Shown one piece after another: positions 25,895-34,050 of a stretch of 37,237 nt of DNA (position 1 is the first letter of the stretch; each line of letters begins with the position of its first letter). This DNA is from Thermoplasmatota archaeon. GTDB taxonomy: Archaea > Thermoplasmatota > E2 > UBA202 > JdFR-43. Under the pieces are notes generated by a model, which saw only the letters and a program-made list of their open reading frames with translations, was not told the DNA's origin and made no database searches. The stretch covers positions 1 through 37,237 of the forward strand of contig JAPDJQ010000092.1 of the NCBI GenBank assembly GCA_029259015.1. Reading direction: 5' to 3'. The position numbers were made by a program, and so were the translations under genes.

Positions 25895-26927
25895 GAATGT
25901 TTCAAAAAAATGGGATAACTTCATGCTAAGCAATATTAGCCTAGAAGTGAGAAAAGGCGAGTATTTTGTTGTTCTTGGTCCTACAGGAGCAGGAAAAACT
26001 CTTTTGCTTGAGTTAATAGCTGGATTTCATTATCCCGATGAAGGCAGAATATACATCGATGGCAGAGATGTTACTTCGCTCCCTTCAGCAGAAAGAAACA
26101 TTGGTTTTGTCTATCAGGAGTATATGCTTTTTCCCCACATGAATGTTAAAGAAAACATAGCATATGGGCTTAAAATGAGGGAAATGAAGCAAACTGAAAT
26201 AGAAAAAAAGATAGAAGAGATGGCTGAAAGCTACAGAATAAAGCATCTGCTTCATCGTTATCCAGAGAGCTTGAGTGGTGGAGAAAAGCAACGTGTTGCA
26301 ATTGCGAGGGCAATGGCTGTAGAGCCGAAAATACTTCTGCTGGATGAGCCATTGAGTGCTCTTGATCCTGAAATGAGAGGTGAAATAAGAAGGGAGATAA
26401 AAGATATGCATGAAAAAAGTGGAGTAACTGTGGTGCATGTTACTCATAGCAGAGAAGATGCCATGCTTCTTGCTGACAGAATCGCTGTAATGAACAAAGG
26501 CAAAATTCTGCAAATAGGAAAGCCGGAGGAAATATTTAGAAAGCCTGCATCAAAATTCATTGCTCAGTTTGTTGGCGTTGAGAACATTTTTCATGGAAAA
26601 GCGGAAAAGAAGGGCAATATCACCCACTTCATATGTGATGGCGTGGAGTTAGTTTCTTCCATGGATGTGCCTGATGCCAAATATGCCAGTATAAGGCCAG
26701 AGGACATAATAATTTCAAAGCAAAAAATTGAGAGTAGTGCAAGGAATTGCATAAAGGGAAGAGTTAAGGCAATCGTGGATATTGGCTCCCTCATACGACT
26801 GGAAGTGGATTGCGGCGTGGACTTTGTAGTTCATATTACCCGCGAGTCCTTTGAAGAAATGGGAATTGATGTTGGCAAGGAAATATATCTAATATTTAAA
26901 GCCCAAAATGTTCATCTATTCAGGTGA
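25881..26927 (+). CDS. wtpC: Tungstate/molybdate ABC transporter, ATPase
   Basis: This 348-residue ATPase energises the transporter at the inner membrane face. Walker A is GPTGAGKT (33-40), the Q-loop YQEYMLFPHM, the signature LSGGEKQR (131-138), Walker B ILLLDEP (151-157) and the switch His in HVTHSREDA. A C-terminal TOBE/MOP-like regulatory domain of about 110 residues follows (SIRPEDIII, GRVKAIVDIGSLIRLEVD), which in ModC-type proteins binds the oxyanion and can inhibit transport. AGGTGG before the ATG is a plausible ribosome binding site. The gene is followed after 3 bases by moaA. Confidence 0.93.
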   Translation: MIRIENVSKKWDNFMLSNISLEVRKGEYFVVLGPTGAGKTLLLELIAGFHYPDEGRIYIDGRDVTSLPSAERNIGFVYQEYMLFPHMNVKENIAYGLKMREMKQTEIEKKIEEMAESYRIKHLLHRYPESLSGGEKQRVAIARAMAVEPKILLLDEPLSALDPEMRGEIRREIKDMHEKSGVTVVHVTHSREDAMLLADRIAVMNKGKILQIGKPEEIFRKPASKFIAQFVGVENIFHGKAEKKGNITHFICDGVELVSSMDVPDAKYASIRPEDIIISKQKIESSARNCIKGRVKAIVDIGSLIRLEVDCGVDFVVHITRESFEEMGIDVGKEIYLIFKAQNVHLFR

Positions 26928-26930
26928 AAA

Positions 26931-27827
26931 ATGCTCATTGATAAATATGGTAGGCCAGTAAAAAGCATTCGCATTTCATTAACTAGCAGATGCAATCTTC
27001 ATTGTTTTTACTGCCATAATGAAGGCCAGATGGCTACAAAGCATGAAATGACAGCAGATGAAATAGAAATTTTGCTTAAAGTGGCGAGCAAACTTGACAT
27101 AAAGTCAGTTAAATTTACAGGTGGGGAGCCGCTGCTTAGGAATGACATCGTTGATATAGTTGCCAGAGCCAATAAATATATGGAAGATGTATCAATAACA
27201 ACAAATGGCACCCTCCTCGCCCCAATAGCGAAAAAACTTAAGGCAGCAGGTCTGAACAGAATAAATATAAGCTTGGATACAGTTGATAGAAAAAAATATG
27301 AAGAGATAACTGGCGAAGATATGCTCGATGAGGTTTTAAATGGTATAAAAGAGGCTTCGGCAGCGGGGCTAAATCCAGTTAAGGTGAATATTGTCGCCAT
27401 CTTGCCTATAGAAAAAATAATGGAAACTGTCAAAACAGTATGGAAGCTTGGAGCCATGCCACAGATAATCGAAATGGTGAATATTGAAAACGGCGATGGC
27501 GATGACATTTCTCATATTGAGGCATATATCGCTTCGAGAGCCATAAAAGTGAGGCATCGCCACATGCATCGCCGGAGAATATATACACTGCTCGACGATG
27601 AAGAAAATGAAAGAGAAATAGAAGTGGTTCGCCCCATCCATAACTCTGCTTTCTGTGCCGCATGCACTCGACTCAGAGTTACGAGTGATGGCAAATTAAA
27701 GCCATGTTTAATGCATAACAATGGGCTTGTGGATGTGATAACGCCAATAAGGAAAGGTGTTGCCATGGAAGAAATAATGAAATTATTTGAGAGAGCTGTT
27801 GAAAATCGCTACCCCTACTGGAGGTGA
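26931..27827 (+). CDS. moaA: GTP 3',8-cyclase MoaA
   Basis: This 298-residue radical SAM enzyme begins pyranopterin synthesis from GTP. The N-terminal SAM cluster is CNLHCFYC (Cys21, 25, 28), and the C-terminal substrate cluster is Cys242, Cys245 and Cys259 (FCAACTRLRVTSDGKLKPC). FTGGEPLLR, TTNGTLL and NISLDTVD blocks are intact. It ends in NRYPYWR without the Gly-Gly tail of bacterial MoaA, as is common in archaea. An AGGTGA just before the ATG may be its ribosome binding site. Its stop overlaps the Shine-Dalgarno of moaC. Identity is secure. Confidence 0.96.
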   Translation: MLIDKYGRPVKSIRISLTSRCNLHCFYCHNEGQMATKHEMTADEIEILLKVASKLDIKSVKFTGGEPLLRNDIVDIVARANKYMEDVSITTNGTLLAPIAKKLKAAGLNRINISLDTVDRKKYEEITGEDMLDEVLNGIKEASAAGLNPVKVNIVAILPIEKIMETVKTVWKLGAMPQIIEMVNIENGDGDDISHIEAYIASRAIKVRHRHMHRRRIYTLLDDEENEREIEVVRPIHNSAFCAACTRLRVTSDGKLKPCLMHNNGLVDVITPIRKGVAMEEIMKLFERAVENRYPYWR

Positions 27828-27828
27828 T
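27820..27828 (+). promoter_or_regulatory. Shine-Dalgarno that sets the moaC start
   Basis: GGAGGTGAT, a full anti-16S match, sits directly before the ATG at 27829 and spans the moaA stop codon. It favours this start over the longer in-frame opening at 27787. Confidence 0.7.
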
Positions 27829-28266
27829 ATGTTGGGAATGGTGGATATATCTGGTAAGGAAAATGTTGAAAGAATTGCAGTTGCGGAAGGAAAAATTAGA
27901 CTCAGCGAGGAAAGCATAAAAGCAATTAAAGAAAAGAAGGTGAAAAAGGGAGACGTTTTTGCTATAGCTGAGGCAGCGGCTTTAATGGCTATCAAGAGAA
28001 CTTTTCTTGCCATTCCTCATTGTCATCCTTTGCCCGTAACCTCTGCCTCTGTAGAATTTTTTATTGAGGGAAATGATGTTGTCTCCCGATGCATGGTAAA
28101 GGCGAGTTATAAAACAGGGGTGGAAATGGAAGCATTGCATGGTGTAATGGTTGCTTTGCTAACCATATGGGATATGGTAAAGTACATGGAGAAGGATGAG
28201 CAAGGGCAATATCCGGCAACGCTCATACACGGCATAAGAGTTATTGAGAAGAGGAAGGGCGAGTGA
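27829..28266 (+). CDS. moaC: Cyclic pyranopterin monophosphate synthase MoaC
   Basis: This 145-residue enzyme converts the MoaA product to cyclic pyranopterin monophosphate. Family blocks are MVDISGKENVERIA at the N-terminus, AIPHCHPLPVTSASVEF, SYKTGVEMEALHGV (substrate pocket) and a tail DMVKYMEKDEQGQYP with the conserved Lys and Asp. Start at 27829 is set by the strong ribosome binding site. A further in-frame ATG (27838) just before VDIS is possible. The next gene, moaB, starts one base after the stop. Confidence 0.95.
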   Translation: MLGMVDISGKENVERIAVAEGKIRLSEESIKAIKEKKVKKGDVFAIAEAAALMAIKRTFLAIPHCHPLPVTSASVEFFIEGNDVVSRCMVKASYKTGVEMEALHGVMVALLTIWDMVKYMEKDEQGQYPATLIHGIRVIEKRKGE

Positions 28267-28267
28267 A

Positions 28268-28771
28268 ATGGGAGTAGAGGAGCATAAAAAACATGCCATT
28301 CAAAACATTTCATTTGCTGTGGTTACTGTAAGTGATAGCAGAAATGAAGCAACAGATGAAAGCGGGATGCTGATTAAAGAAATGGTGGGAAAAAGGAGGT
28401 ACAGCATAGCGGAATACAGAATCATAAAAAATGACAGGAAGCAGATTGAAGATACAATGAAGGAATTGCTTGACAGAAACGATGTGGATGTCATCATATT
28501 TTGCGGAGGAACGGGCATATCATCAAAAGATATGACCGTTGACACTGTAAAACCCTTTCTGGAAAAAGAATTGCCTGGCTTTGGAGAAATGTTTAGAATG
28601 TTGAGTATGCAGGAGATAGGAACGGCAGCTATGTTAAGTAGAGCTACAGCAGGTATAGCGAGAAAAAAAGCAATATTCTGTATTCCTGGCTCAAAAAATG
28701 CTGTGAAGCTTGCGATGGAAAAAATTATACTGGAGGAGTGTGGCCACATTTTATGGGAGGTGAGGAAATGA
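28268..28771 (+). CDS. moaB: Molybdopterin adenylyltransferase MoaB/MogA
   Basis: This 167-residue protein adenylylates molybdopterin before metal insertion. FAVVTVSDSRNEATDESG, FCGGTGISSKDMTVDTV (nucleotide/pterin loop), ELPGFGEMFRMLS and AIFCIPGSKNAVKLAM are the family blocks. The frame opens at 28244 inside moaC, but the ATG at 28268, right after the moaC stop, fits the family length and position better. Its end overlaps moeA by 4 bp (ATGA). Archaeal MoaB forms carry out the MogA reaction. Confidence 0.94.
   Translation: MGVEEHKKHAIQNISFAVVTVSDSRNEATDESGMLIKEMVGKRRYSIAEYRIIKNDRKQIEDTMKELLDRNDVDVIIFCGGTGISSKDMTVDTVKPFLEKELPGFGEMFRMLSMQEIGTAAMLSRATAGIARKKAIFCIPGSKNAVKLAMEKIILEECGHILWEVRK
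28755..28764 (+). promoter_or_regulatory. Shine-Dalgarno that sets the moeA start
   Basis: GGGAGGTGAG lies 3-4 nt before the ATG at 28768, inside the end of moaB. It selects this start over the in-frame ATG at 28738. Confidence 0.7.
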
Positions 28772-29970
28772 AACCATTTCGCCAGCTAATAAGTTTTGAA
28801 GAGGCAAAGAGAATCATAATGGAAAATACACAAGAGATGGAAAGAATTGAGGAAGTGAATATAGTTGATGCTGTCGATAGAGTTCTTGCTGCCGATATCT
28901 ATGCTCCTTTCAATGTTCCCGGCTTTAAAAGAGCCGCAATGGACGGATATGCTGTCAGGGCTGAAGATACCTTCAATGCTTCCTTAACCAGCCCAAAAAA
29001 GCTCCGTGTTGTAGGCAAGATATTTGCAGGAGAGGCAAGCAGGAAAAAAATAGGCGAAGGCGAATGCATCCAAATTGCCACAGGCGCTGTTTTGCCTGAT
29101 GGAAGCGATGCTGTTGTAATAGTTGAGGATACTGAAAGACAGGGCGATATGGTTGCCATATACAAGCCTGTTTATCCTGGCGCTAATGTATCTAAGGAAG
29201 ATGCAGATATAAAGAAGGGGCAGAAAGTTTTGGAAAGAGGAGAGGTTTTAAACCCTCCGAAAATAGGAGTGCTTGCTGCTCTTGGAATGGAAAGGGTTAA
29301 AGTTTATGAAAAGCCAAAGGTGGAGATTTTTCCTACAGGCAAAGAAGTTGTTGAGCCCGGTAAAAACCTTGAAGAAGGCAAAATATATGATATAAATTCA
29401 TATACCCTTGCCTCCCTTTTGAAAAAAGCAGGGGCAGGGGCAAGGATAAACGAAATTGTAGATGATGAAAAGGAGGCAATTGAAAGAGCTATTGAAAAGG
29501 CAGGAAATGCTGATTATGCAATTTTTTCTGGCGGAAGCAGCGTAGGGGAAAGAGATATACTGGCAGATGTTATTGAAAAGAAAGGCAAACTCCTTTTCCA
29601 TGGAATTGCTGTCAAACCAGGAAAGCCTACAATATGTGGTATAGTTGGCAAAACACTTATCTTAGGAATGCCCGGCTATCCAACATCATGCCTCACCAAT
29701 GCTTACGTTCTTTTGCTTCCTTCAATAAGAAAAATGGCTCGCCTCCCGCTTGAGCTAAAAAAAGAAGAAGTTACGCTTGCAAAAAACATATCATCTACCA
29801 TAGGAAGGCACCAGATTTATACAGTAAAAGTGAAAGATGGAAAGGCATATCCTGCATTTAAGGAATCTGGGGCAATAACAAGCATGAGTATGGCAGATGG
29901 CTACATAGAAATACCTGCCAACGTGGAATTTCTGGAGGAGGGAAGTAAAGTTACAGTAACCTATTTTTAA
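28768..29970 (+). CDS. moeA: Molybdopterin molybdenumtransferase MoeA
   Basis: This 400-residue enzyme inserts molybdate or tungstate into adenylylated pterin. Domains in order: the N-terminal linker with AAMDGYAVRAEDT, the domain II beta barrel (VGKIFAGEASRKKIGEGECIQIATGA), the MoaB-like central fold (EIFPTGKEVVEPG, IFSGGSSVGERD, GIAVKPGKPTICG, GMPGYPTSCL) and a C-terminal domain IV (ARLPLELKKEEVTL onwards). No extra substrate-binding domain is fused. It ends the wtpABC-moaA-moaC-moaB operon and overlaps the convergent purC gene by 4 bp. Tungsten versus molybdenum preference cannot be read from the sequence. Confidence 0.95.
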   Translation: MKPFRQLISFEEAKRIIMENTQEMERIEEVNIVDAVDRVLAADIYAPFNVPGFKRAAMDGYAVRAEDTFNASLTSPKKLRVVGKIFAGEASRKKIGEGECIQIATGAVLPDGSDAVVIVEDTERQGDMVAIYKPVYPGANVSKEDADIKKGQKVLERGEVLNPPKIGVLAALGMERVKVYEKPKVEIFPTGKEVVEPGKNLEEGKIYDINSYTLASLLKKAGAGARINEIVDDEKEAIERAIEKAGNADYAIFSGGSSVGERDILADVIEKKGKLLFHGIAVKPGKPTICGIVGKTLILGMPGYPTSCLTNAYVLLLPSIRKMARLPLELKKEEVTLAKNISSTIGRHQIYTVKVKDGKAYPAFKESGAITSMSMADGYIEIPANVEFLEEGSKVTVTYF

Positions 29971-30986
29971 TCAATGAAATCTTTTATCTCCTCCACTATT
30001 TCTCTCAATGAAGGGGCATCAAAGAACCTTCTGCCAGTCACTTCATTACAGCACGCCTGATAAAGCATTGAGATAAGCTCGGCAAGACGCGAGGGCAATG
30101 GAGGAGGAGAGCTAACATGGCTCTTCCAGTTCATTCTATCTTTCTTTTTTGCTTCCTTTACCTCTTCATACCAGGGTGTGTTGCGATAATATATGCGGGC
30201 AATTTCTTTGCTAACTGGCGTGCTATCAAAAGTGAAGCGGCATTCATCGGGAGTGCCTATAACATCAACAACCATCATGTTGCGATGCTCATCAAAACCA
30301 TATTCCACTTTTCCGTCTTCGTTTGTCAATCCAGCTTTTTTTGCTTCTTTAGTTATTAAATCATTTATGAACATTGTAATTTTCTTCATCTTTTCTATTT
30401 CATCGTTGCTCAATCCTGCTATTTCTCCTGCCTCATTCCAGCTTATATATCTATCTGTAATTTCAAGTTTGGTGGAAACATCAAGAATCGGCTTTTCCAG
30501 TTTTTGTCCCGGCTTTGGCATTTCTTTTAAGCCAATATCCTCCAGCCTTAAACTACCTTCCTCCAAGCGGCGAAATACACTTGAGCCAGCTGGCAATGAA
30601 TTGCGGTATATGATTTCGAGAGGAATAAGGAAGTTACCTTTTTCCCTTCTGTATATAGAATAATCATATTTTCCTTCGTGAATCGATGGCTTTAATACTC
30701 TTACAAGTTTTATTCTCATTCTATTACTTGCCTTTTCTACCTCCTCAAATTTTTTCACTTCCTCATTTTCCACTACGCCGATATAATGTGTTTTTATGCC
30801 TAATTCCTCAAGCTTTTCAAAGAAATAGGCGGACATCATGCATATTGCCGCCCCTTTATTTTTTATGTGATTCGGCATCTCTCCCCAGTCAAAAACGGAG
30901 TAGCGATCGGAAAAGACAAATTCGCCTATGCCCGTTTTATTTTCAGTGGGCTTCTCAATAACAACCAAATCTTTCACGCTTCCCAT
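29967..30986 (-). CDS. purC: SAICAR synthetase PurC
   Basis: This is a 339-residue protein that joins CAIR and aspartate with ATP. Blocks seen are FVFSDRYSVFDWGEMPNHIKNKG, MRIKLVRVLKPSIHEGKYDYS, PLEIIYRNSLPAGSS, KLEITDRYISWNEAG, DGKVEYGFDEHRNMMVVDVIGTPDECRF (split here as several motifs) and KEIARIYYR. The length, with a roughly 45-residue C-terminal extension, exceeds that of bacterial PurC. The ATG at 30986 is chosen because the only TATA-like box (31012-31020) is about 30 bp from it, but only 6-8 bp from the alternative ATG at 31010; AAGGTGA also precedes 30986. Identity is secure. Confidence 0.92.
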   Translation of the reverse strand: MGSVKDLVVIEKPTENKTGIGEFVFSDRYSVFDWGEMPNHIKNKGAAICMMSAYFFEKLEELGIKTHYIGVVENEEVKKFEEVEKASNRMRIKLVRVLKPSIHEGKYDYSIYRREKGNFLIPLEIIYRNSLPAGSSVFRRLEEGSLRLEDIGLKEMPKPGQKLEKPILDVSTKLEITDRYISWNEAGEIAGLSNDEIEKMKKITMFINDLITKEAKKAGLTNEDGKVEYGFDEHRNMMVVDVIGTPDECRFTFDSTPVSKEIARIYYRNTPWYEEVKEAKKKDRMNWKSHVSSPPPLPSRLAELISMLYQACCNEVTGRRFFDAPSLREIVEEIKDFID

Positions 30987-31011
30987 TTTTTCACCTTGTG
31001 GATTATTCATT

Positions 31012-31020
31012 GCTTTATAT
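31012..31020 (-). promoter_or_regulatory. TATA box of purC
   Basis: ATATAAAGC on the minus strand, about 30 bp before the ATG at 30986. It rules against the upstream ATG at 31010 for this transcript. Confidence 0.5.
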
Positions 31021-31036
31021 TAAAGTTTTATTGCAA

Positions 31037-31789
31037 CTACAATTTCCTTGTTCCAACTCTTTCGCCTTTTATCGCTTTCGTTAAATTTCCTCTCACCATC
31101 CCATTTATGAAATACACGGGGCAGGGAATCTTCAATGCCTCATCAATCTTGTTTCTCACCCCACCTGTAACATCTATTCCTGCCGCCTCTTGGCGAAGCG
31201 ATATTTTCTCATTTATTTCTTCAATTAACCTTGCATCTTCATGTATCTTAGGGTTTTTATCGTAGATGCCGTCAACATCCATCAGAAAAATCACTTTTTC
31301 TGGCTTCAATTTTCCTGCGAGATAGGAAATAATCTGATCGCCTGATAGAATGTCGATGCCTTTATCTTTTGCTATAGCCACATCCCCAAACAAAACAGGA
31401 ATGAAATCTCTTGCGATAGATTCTTCGATCACTCTAGTCCATCCATCAACTATCTGTCCATTCTTTATAATGAAAATTGATGAAGAGCTAATTGAAAATG
31501 CGGGCAGGCCTGTATCTAAAAAAATTTCAATGATTTTTTTATTAAGCTCCAGCATCGCCTGATGTATTTTGCTCACGCCACTCATATTTTCTTTTTTTAG
31601 CCCTTCTCTTATTTTATATTTTTTTGCCAAAGGGTGTCCAAAGCTCCCCCCGCCATGAACAAGCAGAAATTTCTTTGCAGGATAGAAAGCGGCTATTTCT
31701 TCAGCGATTTGCTTAACAACGCTTTCATTAAATGAAAATGGCTTGTTCTTATCGCTTATTATACTTCCTCCAAGTTTTACAATAATCAT
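31037..31789 (-). CDS. ipk: Isopentenyl phosphate kinase
   Basis: This 250-residue amino acid kinase family protein phosphorylates isopentenyl phosphate to IPP. The N-terminus is IIVKLGGSIISDK. VHGGGSFGHP holds His52, the residue that in archaeal IPKs positions the substrate phosphate and separates the family from glutamate or fosfomycin kinases. GDVAIAKDKGIDILSGDQI and VTGGVRNKIDEAL are nucleotide/substrate blocks. A TATA-like element (31811-31817) lies about 26 bp before the ATG. With phosphomevalonate dehydratase 1 kb away, it fits the archaeal route through isopentenyl phosphate. Confidence 0.93.
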   Translation of the reverse strand: MIIVKLGGSIISDKNKPFSFNESVVKQIAEEIAAFYPAKKFLLVHGGGSFGHPLAKKYKIREGLKKENMSGVSKIHQAMLELNKKIIEIFLDTGLPAFSISSSSIFIIKNGQIVDGWTRVIEESIARDFIPVLFGDVAIAKDKGIDILSGDQIISYLAGKLKPEKVIFLMDVDGIYDKNPKIHEDARLIEEINEKISLRQEAAGIDVTGGVRNKIDEALKIPCPVYFINGMVRGNLTKAIKGERVGTRKL

Positions 31790-31852
31790 TGTAGAGGAGT
31801 TTTTCAGGGCATAAAAATGTTTCTGATTGGAATGTAATGAAAAGAGGGAAAA

Positions 31853-31860
31853 ATATTTTA
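31853..31860 (+). promoter_or_regulatory. TATA box of the small membrane protein gene
   Basis: ATATTTTA is centred about 28 bp before the ATG at 31884. Confidence 0.45.
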
Positions 31861-31883
31861 TTTTCCGTGACTTGTAAGAGAAT

Positions 31884-32300
31884 ATGAATAAAATATTCCA
31901 TAAAATCTTCTTCTATTTATGGCTGTGCGTAGCAATAGCTGGATTGAGTGTGATTATGATAGGGCTCATCTTTCCTTCGCATCAAATGTTAATATGGGGA
32001 GGAGTTTATTTCCTATCTATAGGCATATTATGGATGATTGCTGAGACACTTCATATGAAAAGGGCTGAAAGTAAAAAAGTACGGTTTGGTGTGGAATCAA
32101 TTTTTGCAGGTGTAATATGTATTCTAGCTAGTTTTGTATCAGAAGGTGATTTTAAATTTTTTATAATCAGCTTTGCAGCGGGCATACTTGCAATCATTTT
32201 CGCAATAATTTCCTTTAAAGAAGGAAAAGCAAAATATGGTCTAATAGGAGGCATGTGCGGTATAACCGGGCTAATAATAAGCTCTTATCTGTGGTGGTAA
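31884..32300 (+). CDS. Hypothetical four-helix membrane protein
   Basis: This 138-residue protein has four predicted membrane helices, at about residues 8-29, 35-54, 68-85 and 88-109, with a last hydrophobic stretch at 116-136 that may be a fifth. Short loops are basic (KRAESKKVR, KEGKAKYG). I do not recognise a family or catalytic motif. The gene has its own TATA box and converges with the phosphomevalonate dehydratase genes, ending 8 bases before them. Absence of charged residues in helices makes a channel or enzyme role hard to argue; it may be a small integral membrane protein of general type. Confidence 0.65.
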   Translation: MNKIFHKIFFYLWLCVAIAGLSVIMIGLIFPSHQMLIWGGVYFLSIGILWMIAETLHMKRAESKKVRFGVESIFAGVICILASFVSEGDFKFFIISFAAGILAIIFAIISFKEGKAKYGLIGGMCGITGLIISSYLWW

Positions 32301-32308
32301 ATTTTATC

Positions 32309-32701
32309 TTATTCCTTTATCACAACTTCCGCCTCTTTTTCTCCTGCCTCAATTATAATGTAATCGCCATCTTTTATTCTTTCAATATCTATTCCATCCA
32401 CGCAAACTATGCCAGCAAGTATTGCTCCTGTGGCAACAATTGTTTCTGTCTCCTTATTTATTATCGCCTTTGGCGCAACTCCATTTTTCTTCAGTCCATA
32501 TATGACATAGCTTCCAACTGTCGAGCCTTTGCCATATGGAAATACAAGGATTTTATCCTTAACACATTTCCCTTCAAGCTCATGCCCTTTTTCTATCACA
32601 ATGCCTGTCTTCATGTCTATGCCTCCATAGAAGCCTATTGGCTCTTTGCTCACCAACGCTTCTCCTTCAGTCTTACCTGGATATATGGTTCTACCTTTCA
32701 T
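32309..32701 (-). CDS. Phosphomevalonate dehydratase small subunit (AcnX swivel, DUF126)
   Basis: This is a 130-residue protein starting MKGRTIYPGKTEGEALVS, the beta-barrel swivel domain of aconitase-X. Blocks: SKEPIGFYGGID, GKCVKDKILVFPYGKGSTVGSYVIYGL and KAIINKETETIVATGAILAGI with a DGD end. The start at 32701 is chosen over an in-frame ATG at 32740 because GGGGGGAT precedes it and it follows the large-subunit stop by one base. With the large subunit it removes water from mevalonate-5-phosphate to give trans-anhydromevalonate phosphate. Archaeal function follows from characterised Aeropyrum homologues. Confidence 0.92.
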   Translation of the reverse strand: MKGRTIYPGKTEGEALVSKEPIGFYGGIDMKTGIVIEKGHELEGKCVKDKILVFPYGKGSTVGSYVIYGLKKNGVAPKAIINKETETIVATGAILAGIVCVDGIDIERIKDGDYIIIEAGEKEAEVVIKE

Positions 32702-32702
32702 T

Positions 32703-33875
32703 CTATCCCCCCAACAAATCTTCCATACTTTTGAAAACAACCTTTTGCTTGCAGAAGCCTGGCAGATAATGAGCAGCCTTACCTGAATTTACAGCTGTAG
32801 TGTTAAACAAATTTTCAATAGGTGATACAACCATACAAGTATCAGCAATAATTTTTCCTCCTGCCTGATTTATTTTTTCATCCAGTCCAATTTTCTTTGC
32901 AATTTCTTTTACGGCCCTAGAAGTGCAAATCCAGAATGGCTTCTTTGTCTTCTTCCCTTCAACAAGCCTTGCTATTTTGATTATTTCATTTAGTGAGGCA
33001 TGAGGACAACCAAAAATTATTATATCTGGCTCATCTCCTGTATTCAGCTTATCATATGTCTCCTTTAATTCTTCTTTACCAAACTCGATTTTTTCCAAGC
33101 CATCAATGCTTACTTCTTTTGCTTCCGGTGTTATGCCCTCGACATGATATAACGCTACAGCTCCTGAAGCTGCCATTGCTGCGCCCAGAGCCTTCAAATC
33201 GTCAACATCTGCGTCTTTTATACCTTGGAAATAGGGAATGTTTTTCTTTACTTCCTTGCCTATGTAATATCCCATCGCTGCAAAATCCGTGCTTGTTTTC
33301 AATTCAGCTTTAACATCAACTATTACATGTGGCTGCCTGTTTTCATCCAAATGCAATCCATAGTAGGGGGTGAAGCCTGTTATGGCAGCGGCTAAGGCAG
33401 ATGGACCTCCTTCTCTATTGGTTCTCGCTCCTATAACAGAATTTGCGAAAGATACGGCAGATGATTCACTCCAAGCAATATGTTGCCTATATCTAGGTAA
33501 ATTTCCAGCCAGATAGGGGGTACATGTTGCTGATATAACTATACCCATTTTCTTAAATGCTTCTATGATTGCAGCCTGCTTTTTCGCAAATTCCTCGTCT
33601 ATTCCCATCTCTTCCCAGTTTTCCAAGTCCATGCCCGCTGGATTAAGAAAAGTTAGAACTTTAACTCTCGCCTCCTTTGCAATATCTTCCAAAAATTCAA
33701 GGCCTGCGTCGCCTATGCTCTTATAAGAAACACCTGCCACTTGAACAGAAGCAACAGGAATCATTTTTTCTGCATCATAAATGTCTCCGAGCCTCACAAG
33801 CAGGCGCATCATTTTTGAAATAACTTCACCATACTCACCATCCAACATCTTTTCCTGTTCCGGAGTGAGATACAT
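32703..33875 (-). CDS. Phosphomevalonate dehydratase large subunit (AcnX catalytic, DUF521)
   Basis: This 390-residue [4Fe-4S] dehydratase of the aconitase-X family has blocks MYLTPEQEKMLDGEYG, MIPVASVQVAGVSYKSIGDAGLEFL, SATCTPYLAGNLP, AWSESSAVSFANSVIGARTNREGGPS, IIFGCPHASLNEI and CTSRAV. Cys residues in CTPY, GCPH and CMVVSP are candidate cluster ligands. The length is normal for a subunit that pairs with a separate swivel protein, encoded next. Lying near ipk, it supports a mevalonate pathway via anhydromevalonate phosphate; the UbiD-like decarboxylase that should follow is not in the window. A TATA-like element (about 33898-33906, minus) lies about 26 bp before the ATG. Confidence 0.94.
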   Translation of the reverse strand: MYLTPEQEKMLDGEYGEVISKMMRLLVRLGDIYDAEKMIPVASVQVAGVSYKSIGDAGLEFLEDIAKEARVKVLTFLNPAGMDLENWEEMGIDEEFAKKQAAIIEAFKKMGIVISATCTPYLAGNLPRYRQHIAWSESSAVSFANSVIGARTNREGGPSALAAAITGFTPYYGLHLDENRQPHVIVDVKAELKTSTDFAAMGYYIGKEVKKNIPYFQGIKDADVDDLKALGAAMAASGAVALYHVEGITPEAKEVSIDGLEKIEFGKEELKETYDKLNTGDEPDIIIFGCPHASLNEIIKIARLVEGKKTKKPFWICTSRAVKEIAKKIGLDEKINQAGGKIIADTCMVVSPIENLFNTTAVNSGKAAHYLPGFCKQKVVFKSMEDLLGG

Positions 33876-34021
33876 GAAAGTAAAAGAATGGATTCATTAA
33901 AAATATTTTGGCCTTTGAAAGATTTTAAAAAACAATGAAATGATACTTTTATTGTCTTATTTTTACAGGAGTAAAAAATTGTATCACTTATTCTTATATT
34001 CTTAAATTGTTTAAAGCAATC

Positions 34022-34030
34022 CTTTTATAC
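34022..34030 (+). promoter_or_regulatory. TATA box of the FG-GAP/VCBS protein gene
   Basis: CTTTTATAC is centred 25 bp before the ATG at 34051. The 175-bp region between this gene and the dehydratase operon shows nothing else but AT-rich sequence. Confidence 0.55.
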
Positions 34031-34050
34031 AATTTTTCATTTATCTCCTC